From: Hyalella azteca | Lineage: Eukaryota > Arthropoda > Malacostraca > Amphipoda > Hyalellidae | Direction of reading: 5' to 3' | Assembly: GCF_000764305.2 (NCBI RefSeq) | Contig: NW_025947610.1 | Coordinates: 1-64,000, forward strand | DNA: 64,000 nucleotides | In this document: one piece after another, positions 11,601-23,092 of the stretch | How positions within the stretch are numbered: position 1 is the first letter of the stretch | Layout of the letters: every line of letters begins with the position of its first letter | Notes under the pieces: model-generated | Seen by the model: only the letters and a program-made list of their open reading frames with translations | What the model was told of the DNA's origin: nothing | The model's database searches: none | Made by a program: the position numbers and the translations under genes

Positions 11601-14512
11601 GCGCAGGCGTTGGTAGCGGCGAGGAGAGCGCGGCTCTCATGTGCGCGCTGTGCAAGGAGAACTTCAGCTCGCCCTGGGACCTGATGGTTCATGCGCAGGC
11701 TGCCCACATGGTCAACATCTACCAGCTCGGCAACAAGGATAACAGCATTCAGGTACTGGAGAACAAGGATAACAGCATTCAGGTACTGGAGAACAAGGAT
11801 AACTGCATTCAGGTACTGGAGAACTAGGATAACAGCATTCAGGTACTGGAGAACAAGGATAACTGCATTCAGGTACTGGAGAACAAGGATAACAGCATTC
11901 AGGTACTGGAAAACGAGGATAATGGTAGCTAGGCACTGAACAACAAGGATAACAGCATTCAGGTACTGAAGAACAGGAATATAGTTATCGGGTGCTGGAC
12001 AACAATAAATCAGTGATCAGGTTGTATGCAACAGAGATAACGGCAACCAGGTTGAGGGGCCCAATGATAACAGCGAGCAGGAGTTCCATGTGATGAACAG
12101 AGCTTATTGTACAGGAATATCTGCACGATCCAAGGAACACGATTCCTGTAATAATCCTGAATGCTTCATTTCCACCAAAAAGCAATGGATTCATCAACCA
12201 TTCGATTCGATGATTAAGAATATTTCATCCTGGCGTTGTTCGAGTTGAACAATTTAGCCTTCAAATGCAACGCATTCCTGAAGCTCACGTAAGTAAGTGC
12301 AAGCCAGGTATTCGGTTCAAAAGTCTACGGTGGAACTTCGTGGTTAAAATGAATGTGAGAAATTTTCATAACAATTTAATTGACTCAGAAACAAGGCTAT
12401 ATGTGAAGAGGTACCTAGCTAGTGATTGGACATCTATCATAAAGACAACTGTGCATACAACAAGCAGGTAGACAATTATTAGTTTAACGTCTGCCAAGTA
12501 GACGACTGCACTTTTTATGTGCGCAACGCTCTGTGGCATGTGTCGCAATTACTTTTCCTCAGCTGTAACGAGGTATTGCACTAATATAGAAGATTTCCTG
12601 ACTGTTGTACGACGGTCATGTGGCAGACGGGAGTGACAGTTTGAGGCAACTTAACGGCAGTTTGACAGTCTTATTAGACATGACCACTGACTGACAGTTT
12701 TGTGACGTGTTTTATGACGGATGACAGTTTTGTAAGCTTTTATGACGGGTGACATTTTAATGACTTTTTATGACGGGTGACAGTTTAGTGACAAGTACCT
12801 TCTTGCCACGGGTGTCTTATCATTTTCTAACGGGTGAGTGGCAGTTGCGTAGCGGCTTCTTAACGGTGGTATTTTCAACGTGACTGATGCGTGCAGGACG
12901 CAACGGGTAACGGCTCGACGTCTGGCGAGGGCAAGTCCCCCGGCAACGACGCTGGGGACATGGCCGTGGAAGGGGAAATGGGAGGGCAGCCCGGCGCGTC
13001 CGACCACAAACAGGAGGTGAGCTAAACTGGCCGATGCAATCTCATGTCTTCCTGGATCAAAGTCCGTACTATCAATAATAGTTAATAGTTCGTAACTCTG
13101 CCATAAGCACTTTAAATCCCTGCCAAGTGCGTGTGCTGACTCTTTTAGCTAAGCTCCCGGCAAGTCGTAAGACAAACGCACGAATGCGCTCATGAATTAA
13201 CAGCTTGAAGTTACTGAAGTAATAACAAAAAGGCTAAAGAATTACTCATATTTCTATTGAATACGTTCATTCACTTATCATGTAGTTTCTTGGTGATCAA
13301 TGATTGCTTTTCCATGACTAGGACAGTACTATAAAAAACAGTTGAGTTTGTAACTCAATCAGCCAATTATTTTGGCAATTGAAAGTTAAATAATGATTAA
13401 AAGTTTTACCTCCATTGAACGATTAAGAGATTTTTTACAGAGATCAAGTTATTTGTTGATTAATTACAAATGATTGCAAGATATAAGGCGACCGAAAATT
13501 CAATGGGGATCGAAATTTCTACCTTTACTCAGTGTTTATTTCCATGGAAATTTTTAGGTTTGGTTTATTGGTTGTTAGTTTTTCTTGTTTAATGATGATT
13601 GCTAGTTCGAAAGCGATTAATAGTTCAAAGATTATTTTTAGTTCAAGGGTGATTGCCAGTTGCGTGGTTATTGTTAATATCTATGATGGCCATAATTTAC
13701 CTTCTTTTGTTATTTCTATGGTCACATACGGTTCTACCTCATGATGCACCATGACATATGTCTACTGACTTATAATAAGTCCGCGTTTCCGCTGTCAAGT
13801 CCAGCACCTAAACGTTCCTCTTTCAAGCCTTGTTCTCGCTCTAGGATGACTGGCCCAAACTCAGCTAATTACTCGGTTTGCAAGTTCCAGTGGAAGTTGT
13901 AGCAGTTGCTCAACTTCAAATCAGTGTCTCTAAGTTCTTGGCCAGTTTTGAATATTAATGAGTAGCTCTCAGGAAGATTTAGTAGCCGAGACGCCAGGTG
14001 TTAGGCCCGCAGGCCGATCTTCAGCCGCTGGATGCAAGAAGATGCTTGCGATATCGCAAATATGTTTTCTGTTGCTAAGTGTTGAAGCTTTTAAGGCATC
14101 TCATTCCTTACTGGGTCTTTACTGACAATCGCTGATGGCTGATCGCCTCACCTTCATAATTTTAAGAGGATTACAGATTTTTCGATCATCATATTGGTCA
14201 TAAGATCTTCTTGGATCAAACGAACAATGTTAATTTTAGTTTCATAACAGAACGTATAGCTCGTGATAGATCCTACCGCATTAATAAAAAAAGTTACCGT
14301 CAGGTAATTACAACCGTCACATTCAACTTTACCGTGGTAAACAATGCAATTAAACTTAATGGTAATATTTATAATTATTTGTATTATTCACATTTCTGAA
14401 ACGTGGTTGTTGCGTGCAGAACGGACTTGGGGAGCCGGCAGACGGCGCTGCCGCAGAGCTCCTGAACGGCGCGTCTCCGGCCTCTGGGGACACCGAGGCG
14501 ATCGTCAACTGA
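8587..14512 (+). CDS. BCL11-like zinc-finger protein, 3' six exons
   Basis: Six exons join in consistent phase: 8587-8604, 10559-10719, 10901-11044, 11607-11752, 12897-13016 and 14420-14512 (TGA), giving 226 codons plus stop. All introns are GT-AG. Exon 3 encodes a CCHC knuckle, CGNC-RELFSNLADFID-H-RKNY-C (C-x2-C-x12-H-x4-C). Exon 4 encodes one C2H2 finger, CALCKENFSSPWDLMVHAQAAH. The knuckle followed by an FxSxWxLxxHAQ finger is the N-terminal arrangement of BCL11A/B, from which a nuclear, DNA-binding regulatory role is inferred. Exon 2 carries a basic KRPRMM stretch and a QQQQQ run. The last two exons are Gly/Ala/Glu-rich low complexity. The paired C-terminal fingers of full BCL11 proteins are absent, so this may be a short isoform or a diverged relative. 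The start codon is not found; earlier exons lie upstream. A 30-bp array overlaps the donor of exon 4. Confidence 0.75.
10812..10833 (+). repeat. Partial copy of the following exon's start
   Basis: Bases 10812-10833 (TCCAGACATCCTGATCTGCG and two more) match the first coding bases of the exon at 10901 with about one difference, 93 bp upstream of it. The copy begins next to a potential acceptor (TTTCACATCCAG). It lies wholly in the intron. Confidence 0.75.
11732..11985 (+). repeat. 30-bp minisatellite spanning a splice donor
   Basis: About eight copies of a 30-bp unit made of the last 21 nt of exon 4 (encoding NKDNSIQ) plus the first 9 intronic nt (GTACTGGAG). Each of the first units therefore repeats the junction CAG|GTACTG, with candidate donors at 11753, 11783, 11813 and onwards. 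The period is a multiple of three, so use of the second or third donor would add 10 or 20 residues in frame (VLENKDNSIQ, then VLENKDNCIQ). Unit four has AAC-TAG, an in-frame stop at 11825-11827. Later units diverge. Confidence 0.9.
12650..12800. repeat. Degenerate repeat in zinc-finger gene intron
   Basis: Four or five diverged copies of a unit of roughly 35 bp containing TGACAGTTTTGTGACG and TTTTATGACGGGTGACA. It lies in the intron before the exon at 12897. Confidence 0.6.
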
Positions 14513-17500
14513 AGCACCACTTTTCCCGGCAGTCAAAATTAGCGGCTAGAAAATCTCCCGATAAAGCTAACGATAAAAATTCTGATGCATTTTCTCATGA
14601 ACAGCTCTCAGGTTGCGGCTACAACTAACTGTTTTATTTATAAATTTCTGCCGTGATTGGATTTCTGGTCATTAGATATTTTCAGGATACCCCCCAGAAA
14701 CGCAGCGATTCTAAAAAAAGTTTATGAAGGTACTCTGTAGTTGAGTAAGAGACCGTGCGTAGATATTCCCTTCCTTAAAAGGCTATAGAATTCCAGCAAA
14801 ACCTCGAAAATTGTAGTTGCTGGATCATAATTTATTCATGAATTTTAAATATTCAAAATCGATAATCTCCATAATTCCGTTCTCGTGAATCTACTAGTGA
14901 TGGTCAAATCTCTTTTCCACTTTTTACGCGCGCAAAGAAGCTAACAAATGTATTCAATAGGAGCGGAGTTTATTTAAAAGTCAATCTTTATTGAATGAAA
15001 TTTCAATTTCGGTGATACAGTTCCGTCAAAATTTCTGAGAAAATTATTGTTTTTTACCTTTGAATTGGATAAAACGATTAGATAACAGTTCATGCAATCA
15101 GAAAAGATCCTTACTAACGCAATTATATTTGAAGGGCTAACTGATTTCTACCGGACTTGATAGAAGTGTGGGGAATCAGAAGTTTATAGGCTTGTGTACA
15201 TAGATCATGTCGGGTGAAAAGTAGTTTAGACACCCTCCTGTGATGTGCTAAGAAGCGTCGAACACAAAATGTTAATTAGATGAACTTTAGTGATGTATTT
15301 TTCTTAGATTTAGACGCCTTCTTTACTAAGGGCCTCGCAAAGTCAACGAAAATGAGGTGGGAGAAATTTCCTGTGGTACGACAAGACTGTTGCTAAAAGG
15401 TCGGCCGGTTGTCATGAAGTCGACTGGAATTCTATTTTGAAAGTTGGCTTTACTTGCAGGCGGGTCCTTTGAAGTGGAAACAACGCCAATGGCAGAGAAT
15501 TGCGTGAAAATTAGCTTGCGCTGTGAGCTTGCTGTTGATAAAGTAATGAAGTATATAAGGTTCACTCACAAAATTATTCTAATTGCTTTGCTTTACGTTA
15601 ACGTTATTTTGGCCTAGACCATTTTAGGAACTGATTGGATTGGCTTTCTTCAAACTAGATTTGTTTGCACACTTGTGGATAAGAACAAGAAATTACCAGC
15701 TTGATCTCAGGCGGATTGACTTATTATTGTTTGCATTTCAATGGGCAGATTTTCAAAATTTTATTTTCTAATGAAATAAGTTTCGATAGTTTGTATATCT
15801 ATGAATAAATTCACTAGTCAACACAACACCCTGTTAGGATCAGTGTCAACAGCTTAAATACTCGATGTGCGTCGGTTGCAGTTATCACCACTCAGAAGGA
15901 ACCAATAGGAACGACGTTCACTTCATCACAAATGTCGGTAGATGAATCTTGAGACGAGCGATAGCTATGCAACACTAACGCTCTCCACGCCTGGGCATGC
16001 GTGTTAACTAAAGCCCAGACGCACATCATGGACTCCTAAGATTGCGCTGAAAATTGGTTGCACGGAAAACTGGTTAAGCTGACACTTCGCCACAATCGAT
16101 ATGTGGGAATTGTGCGCCAGTTGTGCTAGTGTCGCCATATTTGTGATGATTGTTCAATTATCGGTTTAATATTTACTCGAGATATCATTTATCGCTGACA
16201 TAGCTCGTCCGTTTTGCCATAATCAGTAGATTGTCATCCCTCAAAGCGTGTCGCGGATGCCAAATCTGGCTGCAAATTTTCAGTTAAATTTAGTCTACTG
16301 ACGGTAGCTCTGGTCATTAATTTTGGTCTTTACGTACTAATAGCTTTGACGGCGGTTGATGTTGCTAGAGACAAAATGTTACACCGTGACGGTACACCAT
16401 GACGGTATAGGTACGGTCTGAGATCGGACGGTGGGAACCCAACACTGTTGGCACCGTTAGTCGCCCTGCCGTCAATTGAACTGAAGCAACCAACTCGGCG
16501 CGTATTCATTTAATAGTGGAATTGTCTTTTTTATTGTTCCACGATTTACTTTATTATGATATTCTGATGAAATATAATTTGGCCTTGGATTATCAATATT
16601 ATCTACTCGCAATTATGAAATTAGTATGAGTCACTTCAGAACTTGGTCTATCGTTTATTCTTTATTTGATTATTGTCGCAGGAACTTGGTTGTATTACAG
16701 GAGATAGTTGGTTGCGATGCCTTGACATCGTCTTCACGTTTACCGACTTTGAGCTCATATAGTTGCTTTTTAAGCGCAGGACGGTAAACAATCAACCTAG
16801 TCGTCATGTATAGATGCGTCAATCATTTTTTAGTCTTCATAGTAGATATAGATGCCGTAAACAATTCACGATGCTTTATACTTCTCTGCTATATTTTCCT
16901 GGATTGTAAATAGAACTACACTGTAGGTTTAGACTGGACTAATAGATAGTCAGATGGAATTAGTTGTATAATTTTATATACTAGAGCAGTTTTCCCGCAT
17001 AGCGTTGGTATTGAACACTATTTGTAACTCATTTCTTATCGAATGAGAGGGGAATTTTCTCGCGTCTGGATAAGGGTTTTAATATTCGTGGTTGTGAGTT
17101 GCGTTGTGTTAGAGTTTGATCCTATATTCGTTATCCGTTCGTGTTATCTAGTGTTGGTGTTATACCCTTCGTGTTATGCATGGCTTGTGTTATCCCATCG
17201 TGTTATGCAGTGCTGGTGACTAATGTTATCCTCTGTACAATTGTTTAAACATGCGTTACTCTTATTGACTTGCGTGGTCTGGTGATAGAGATTTGATTGC
17301 TCTTATTTTTATGCCAATGGCTGTAATTCTACGAAATTAATTGTGAATAAATTTTGAAACTTATAATTATTCTCTGAAAATGGGCTTTGCTCTACTATCC
17401 GAGTGCGTTTGCACATTGACGATGTAACACATGGATGTTTGATTGAAACAAAAACAGCAAGTAATCAGTTTCAGTATGATTGCTGTCCAAGTCGACATTG

Positions 17501-17779
17501 TATCAGTGTTTGATGTCGTACATAGGATAATGTGGATAGCGTTAGGATACCCTCTCCCCCCCCCCTCTGTGGGAAGACTTGTATTACTCATATTACTTTT
17601 CCTTGATCATGCCCTCCCCATGTGAGAATGTTTGCCCTATAATGTTAAGTAGATTTTTTGATCAACAAGTGGAAAGTAGATAATCGGCCACGCATACGCA
17701 GAGGTCTTCATTTTTAGGTTTCTGACACCAGGGTTGAATTTTGAACACGTAATATGCATTTATACATTTATGTATAATA
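14513..17779. other. Gene-poor stretch downstream of the zinc-finger gene
   Basis: The first part should include the 3' UTR of the zinc-finger gene; the nearest clear AATAAA on this strand is only at about 15803, so the polyadenylation site is uncertain. No coding exon is recognised. A degenerate repeat on TTCGTGTTATGCAGTG runs from about 17130 to 17240. A short poly-C run occurs near 17552. Confidence 0.4.
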
Positions 17780-18017
17780 GCGGTTTCAGCGTTTATTAGG
17801 CCGTAGGCCTGTCGCTGACTCTTAACACTGCAGAACAATCACATCATGTTGCGGTCTCGAACTCGCAACTCACTGCCTCAATTCTGCTGTGCTTAACCGC
17901 CCGGCCTCCTCGCCGATTCTGACCAGAAACTGGCGCACAGAGCTGGGATCGAGCTCGCACGTCTCGATCTGCTCCAAAACTGGTTTTCTGTACTTTAACC
18001 ACTGGGCCACCCTGCCC
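17780..18017 (-). mobile_element. tRNA-derived SINE with two tRNA-like heads
   Basis: Read on the minus strand from 18017, the element begins CAGGGTGGCCCAGTGGTTAA (a pol III A-box) and about 60 nt later has GAGCTCGATCCCAGC (a slightly decayed B-box). A second A-box-like segment, GGCCGGGCGGTTAAGC, and a second B-box-like segment, GAGTTCGAGACC, follow. The tail then reads AGTCAGCGACAGGCC with the hairpin AGGCC-TAC-GGCCT (17798-17810) and ends near AACCGCTATTATA. Two A/B pairs imply a dimeric tRNA-derived SINE. Its first half is nearly identical to the copies at 58.9-59.2 kb. Confidence 0.8.
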
Positions 18018-20345
18018 ACAGTTAGTACATTTGTCGCATTGGAATTCATATTTTATTGATTTTGTACGACTATGAATCGTACAGCTACCCCAATTATTAT
18101 TTTTCATTCGGCTTTTAAGTCGGAAATTTCCGCTGCCTCCGTTTATCAACTTAACAGTATAGTTAACCCAGTTCTTGAGACGAGGTTGTGCACTAGAGAA
18201 CTAGACATTTAGCTAATGGCCTTGTATGTGTACAAAGTTAGTTTCTCATGTCAACATATCACTTATGTGCAGTCTAGTCTATCGTCTCGAAGATGTTTAA
18301 GCACCTTATCGTTAGTAAATAGCCTAATTAGAGTCATTGCACTGGTTAAATGAGCGAGACGTTGTCAAAGTGAGTTTAATGAGCATAATGATTGTCTTTG
18401 TCTCGTACATATATAAAATATGTTTAGAACTCTACATCTGTATTCTGAATTTAGGCTCGGTTAAGAGAGGGGCGATGATCATTGCTTTTTGTCTTGTTAA
18501 TAAGCAAGAAAGTTGGATGGGTAATGGAGGTCGCGAATTTTCTTATGGGCATCGATTTGCGTGTTACTACACCTTATGCATCAGTCTGTTCCCAGCACTT
18601 ATCACGGATATTGTTTCAAGTGACAAATTTTATTATTTGGTGTGTTTAATGCAACGGAGACGAGCGGCGCGGTCAAGATTTTCTTGCCTGTCTAATTTCA
18701 TATCCTGGCCTCAAGATTCAATTTCAGGTTTATTATTTGGAAATTGTTCAGATTAACTTATACGGCCTTCACTGTTATCAGTATCACACGTTATTCTCTA
18801 TTCATTATCGAACAGTATTACAACCTTTATAGTGGCATTTTAAAATTTGTGTATAGAATTCAGTTACTTGTACCCAATTTGGCCGTTCAATGGCTGCATG
18901 TAGAAGTGTGTTATGGAAGTGCTCGGTTTGGCATTCAATATTGATGCCATATTTGTTCATTTTTTATGAGTCTTCGCACAGATGGTGATGATTTATTACC
19001 TCCTTTACTAGATATTGTGTGGTGCTGCCTCATTTGATAGTGTGAATGCCATTTTCGTTCAAACACACCATGAGGTCGTTAGTACATCGCGCCTTCTTTA
19101 GAAACGCAGTTTAGTCTTAAGTCTCTAGTCAGAGTAAATCTAATTTTGTATGAACTAGTTGGCGATGAACCTAATTGTGAAGTACAGGAACTTGTAGCTC
19201 CTCCATGATTAAACGTAGTGTAATTTTATTCATTTTATAGAAAGTTATGGTTTGAGAACTTCCGTGTAGAGGGCGCCGCGGATTAAATCGTTGGTTTGTG
19301 TCATGTTCTGTACTGCAGCGAAGTTTATCGAAGAAATCCTTATACTGTCATAATCATTGATGTTATTCATGCTGCCTATTCAACGAAATAGTTTACTTCT
19401 ACGTAGATTATAAATTGACGTATACTGAATGTAGCAATACTGAAACCCGTGTCTATCTCGGCGAGTCTTTCTTAACTCCGGACTCGATTATCTTGACTTT
19501 CGGAGCTCAAAACCTCTATGAACCAGAACATACGTTATTACATTAATCAGCCTTGCGTTTGTAACTCAATTGGCTAAAATTGACTCGATTTCAGTTTTAA
19601 TGTGAAATATTGGTGTTTTGGTTCCCTATTTTTCACGGATCATTATTTTAAATCTTAGTTGAATTATGAGCGTGAGATGAAGTTTTTGGAGGCGGTAAAG
19701 CGGTTAAGAGGACGATTTTGGAGGAAAATCGTAAGTCGTTGGTTGGTTTATTCTCGTATAATTGTGTCGTATAATCGTTATGATGAATGTTCGCCCGAGT
19801 TGATTAGAGTCAAATTAGAGAGAGAATTACATCAAAGGTGTTTTCTTGTCCTCAGTAGACCAATAAGAAACTCGTAGCTGAATCGTAAACATATTCGTGA
19901 AATTCGCACACAAGTGAAACATTTTAGGACCGCAAACAAAGCAACGCTCAATGGATGGCGGGGAGCATTTTCATATCCCAATAAGGCCGAAAGGCTCTGC
20001 GAACACGTTTGAAAGAATTTCAGAGTTTTTCTGTAGTGTTCTCAATTTTTTCTACCTGATATTCAAACGAATATTCTTGTAGGAGTGGCAGATTTGTGGA
20101 ATTTGTTTTTCAGACCATGGAAAACTCTTTGAAACCATGCAACACCGCCCGGAAACATCTGGAAAAGGAATATAATTTTAATGAATGGAAATTCATGCAG
20201 GTGTCACTATCGAAATTAATTAGGAGATTTTTCCACGAAAATTGTACATATCAAAGTGCGGTATTCGAATATGCGATAATGAGCCTAAAAGTTTTAAGTT
20301 TTGATCAGAAATATTATGGCAACCACTGAACTTCCTGGGTGCGAG
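18018..20345. other. Gene-poor stretch, nothing recognised
   Basis: AT-rich unique sequence. The longest open frame (18337-18756, plus strand) has composition typical of random AT-rich DNA and no domain. No RNA gene, array or transposon end is identified. Confidence 0.4.
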
Positions 20346-20355
20346 ACTTCAGTAT

Positions 20356-22018
20356 TGCCAAATGGTAAATTTTCATACCAGATTTCACAAATCTGGTACG
20401 TTTGCTAAAAGCTGGTATATTTCTGGTATGTTAGGACACTTGGGAAGTTTGACTGAAATAAAACAACATATTTGTTCAATTTCACTTTTCCTTGGGCACA
20501 ATATCGTGATTTTAGTTCTCGCATGAGAAATTTTGTTAAATAATTCCGTTTTGGGGGTGAAATTAACCCTCCAAACTATTGCCGAACTGAGCCTTTATCT
20601 ACAGTCCAACCAAGGAAACTTTGGGTCAATTTTAAATCTAAATCTATGGGCATGATTTTTTACTTTCTGAATTGGATCAAACTAAGACCCATCATCAAAA
20701 ACGTTTGCAATAATTAATAAATGAGTGTTAATTTTAGCAACTACCGTTTTTATAGCATATAGTAGCTTATTTCGCAAATTACAAAGTATAATACATTAAT
20801 AATTAAGCTTTGAGATGCACAGCAGAAAAATATGCAAGTAAGCCATTTAGGACATTGTGCTAGTAAACTATGCAAAATATATATTAAAATGAACTTAGAT
20901 GAATGAGCTAATTTAAATTTGCAAATAAATTATACTATAATATGATTGTAATGGTCAAAAAATCTTGATAATGATGACACTTGTAAATTTGCCAGTCAAT
21001 GGTATCAGTCAAAAAAGCTTGTAGGAATTGATGATGAAATAGTTGAAACGTAGAAGTAAAATGCCCTTTTAATTATGCAAATTAAATGCAATAAGTTTTG
21101 CCTCTGATGTTACAACTTTCCCCAGGCAAAGCAGTTGGCTATGTTCTATGGAGAAAATGTCGAAATTTGATTGGGTTATTCACGGAAACTTCCTGATTTG
21201 AAAGCTCAATAGCTGAAAGTAGTAGAGATATCATTACAATAACAGTTTTATTGAAAAATACATTATCTAAAATTTTTTACAACTTTGTTTTAAAGATGAC
21301 ATCGGAAAAATGACGGCCCCCATTGCCAATAAATTCAGTTGGTCGATATTTGAAGTTCCTTTCAACTTGCTTCAAAGTTACGTTCAACTCGATGGCTTGG
21401 CGTATGTTATTCTTCAAATGAGTCCTTGGGCAGTCATAGTAAACAATTGTTTTAAGATAACTCTGTAAAAATCGCATGGTGTCAAATCGGGGGATCAGCC
21501 CGTATTTCTAATCAGGAACCCGACCTGAAGGACGAATACGGAACCGAGTACGAAATACTCCTTGAGTAGCAAAATTGGAATGACCATTAAAAGCGTACGC
21601 CTCGGCAACAAACGCATACTTTTCACTTATCCAATGCATAATGGCAACTGACTAGGCGAGATACAAAATTTCATGACCGTGCCTTTCATATGAAAAGCTC
21701 CACCCCGTTTTCCTACAACATCTGGCTGTTTGGCGCGAAATATCAAATATAGAACAGGAAGTTTCCGCTTATTACCCTGTGCTAAAAAAGGAAAAATTAA
21801 TGTCCCATGTTCAATTTCGTTAATTCTATGTCAAGCCTAACACAGTAAAATGGATATAAATGATTTTTCTTGTACTAAACAACATTTCTAATGAATAGGT
21901 AGTTACATTACATTTGAGGGTATTAATCTGTTTTAGACAAGAAAAAAATTCGGTATATATCTAGTATATTGAGCGATGAAATCTGGTATACTCGCCGAGA
22001 AAAAAGTTGGCAGCACTA
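20356..22018. mobile_element. Possible decayed DNA transposon with CAGTA..TGCCAA ends
   Basis: The left side reads CAGTATTGCCAA followed by ATACCAGATTTCA. The reverse complement of the right end near 22018 reads CAGTAGTGCTGCCAA, later ATACCAGATTTCA. A third similar right end lies at about 23905-23955. This looks like a family with short inverted ends. No transposase is seen between the ends, and no clear target-site duplication is visible, so the boundaries are tentative. A mariner remnant sits inside. Confidence 0.35.
21173..21777 (-). mobile_element. Internally deleted Tc1/mariner-type transposon
   Basis: Imperfect terminal inverted repeats: GGGTTATTCACGGAAACTTC on the left, and GGGTAATAAGCGGAAACTTC as the complement of the right end. 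Read on the minus strand, the first coding remnant is an N-terminal helix-turn-helix segment (MHWISEKYAFVAEAYAF, then ATQGVFRTRFRIRPSGRVPD, stop). This passes straight into the C-terminal signature SPDLTPCDF and the closing ERNFKYRP...GGRHFSDVIFKTKL. The central part carrying the first catalytic aspartates is missing, and there are stops and shifts. The element is dead and could only have moved in trans. Confidence 0.75.
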
Positions 22019-23092
22019 CTGATGGACAGCTGGTAGACTTAGAAAGTAGAAACTAGAAAACCACAGTGATGACCCAACCTTTGAAATGTGTGGTGGGCAG
22101 GTCCTGCTGGTGGTTTTGGTGCTGCTGGTAAGAAGAAGCATCGTAATGATATACTTACAATTTAAAAGCAAAGAAAATAGCCAGAAAGTTCACCATTTCT
22201 TTTGAAGGAAAACGTTTCGCAGTCTAGATTCATCTTCAGTTCAAAATATAAAAGAGATGTGCAAACAATTAGAAAAATAAATTGACATTTTACAACAGGA
22301 AACTTGCTTACGCATCCCCGTCATTCAGTAGTACGCGTTCATGTCTAGCAGTGCAACATCCCGGTGTCCGATAGTGATTTTAGAATTTTAGCCTCCACAA
22401 CCGGTGTTTCTGACCTGCGAATTTTGGAGTCCCTGTATATTTTTAAACACAAGCCTAGTTTAAATGCCGCCTAAAGTTCATATCCCCTCGAAATTGTAAA
22501 TAGATGTGTCTGCTCATATTTACTTCATTCATATTTGTTTTCATTTGACGATTTATGCTTCAATGTAAATTTAGTTTAATAATCGATTGTACTTTTGTGA
22601 TAGATTTTGAACTGCGACGGAGCTGGATTCCAAAACTTTAGACTTCATCAGAAATGGCGAATTTTCTGGCCATTATCTTTGCTTTAAATTATTGATAAAC
22701 TTGCGATTTAAACAATCAAGTGATCTTAATACGTAATGGCATACTGTTGAAAGTAACTGACCGAAACTATCTGTTCTGTACATTAACCATACCTTGCGTC
22801 AATGTTAGTTCGAGCAGACGGCTAAATCGTTAGTTCTGCTGGTCATAGCATAGCAACATCGGCGTTGAATTAATGCCGAGTTGGCCTATCGCCGATTCAT
22901 ATATGCTCTTTATTGGTCTCTTGGAGTTATGCGAACTAGCCTCATTACCAGATCTACCCAAAACCGACGTTGCAGCATCTTACGTTCTCAAAATTAGCCT
23001 GATCTGACTAGCCATCAAGACTGTTTTCTGGCTTGCCTCGGCCTTAGCCGAAGTTGGCGTCTGGTGTGGTTGGCTTCATTAGACGTGAATGT
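22019..23092. other. Non-coding stretch
   Basis: AT-rich unique sequence with no supported exon, RNA gene or repeat family. Nothing further can be said from the sequence. Confidence 0.4.

Noticed and set aside
18337..18756. A 139-codon plus-strand frame
   Set aside because: Composition is typical of random AT-rich DNA; it has no domain and no splice context.
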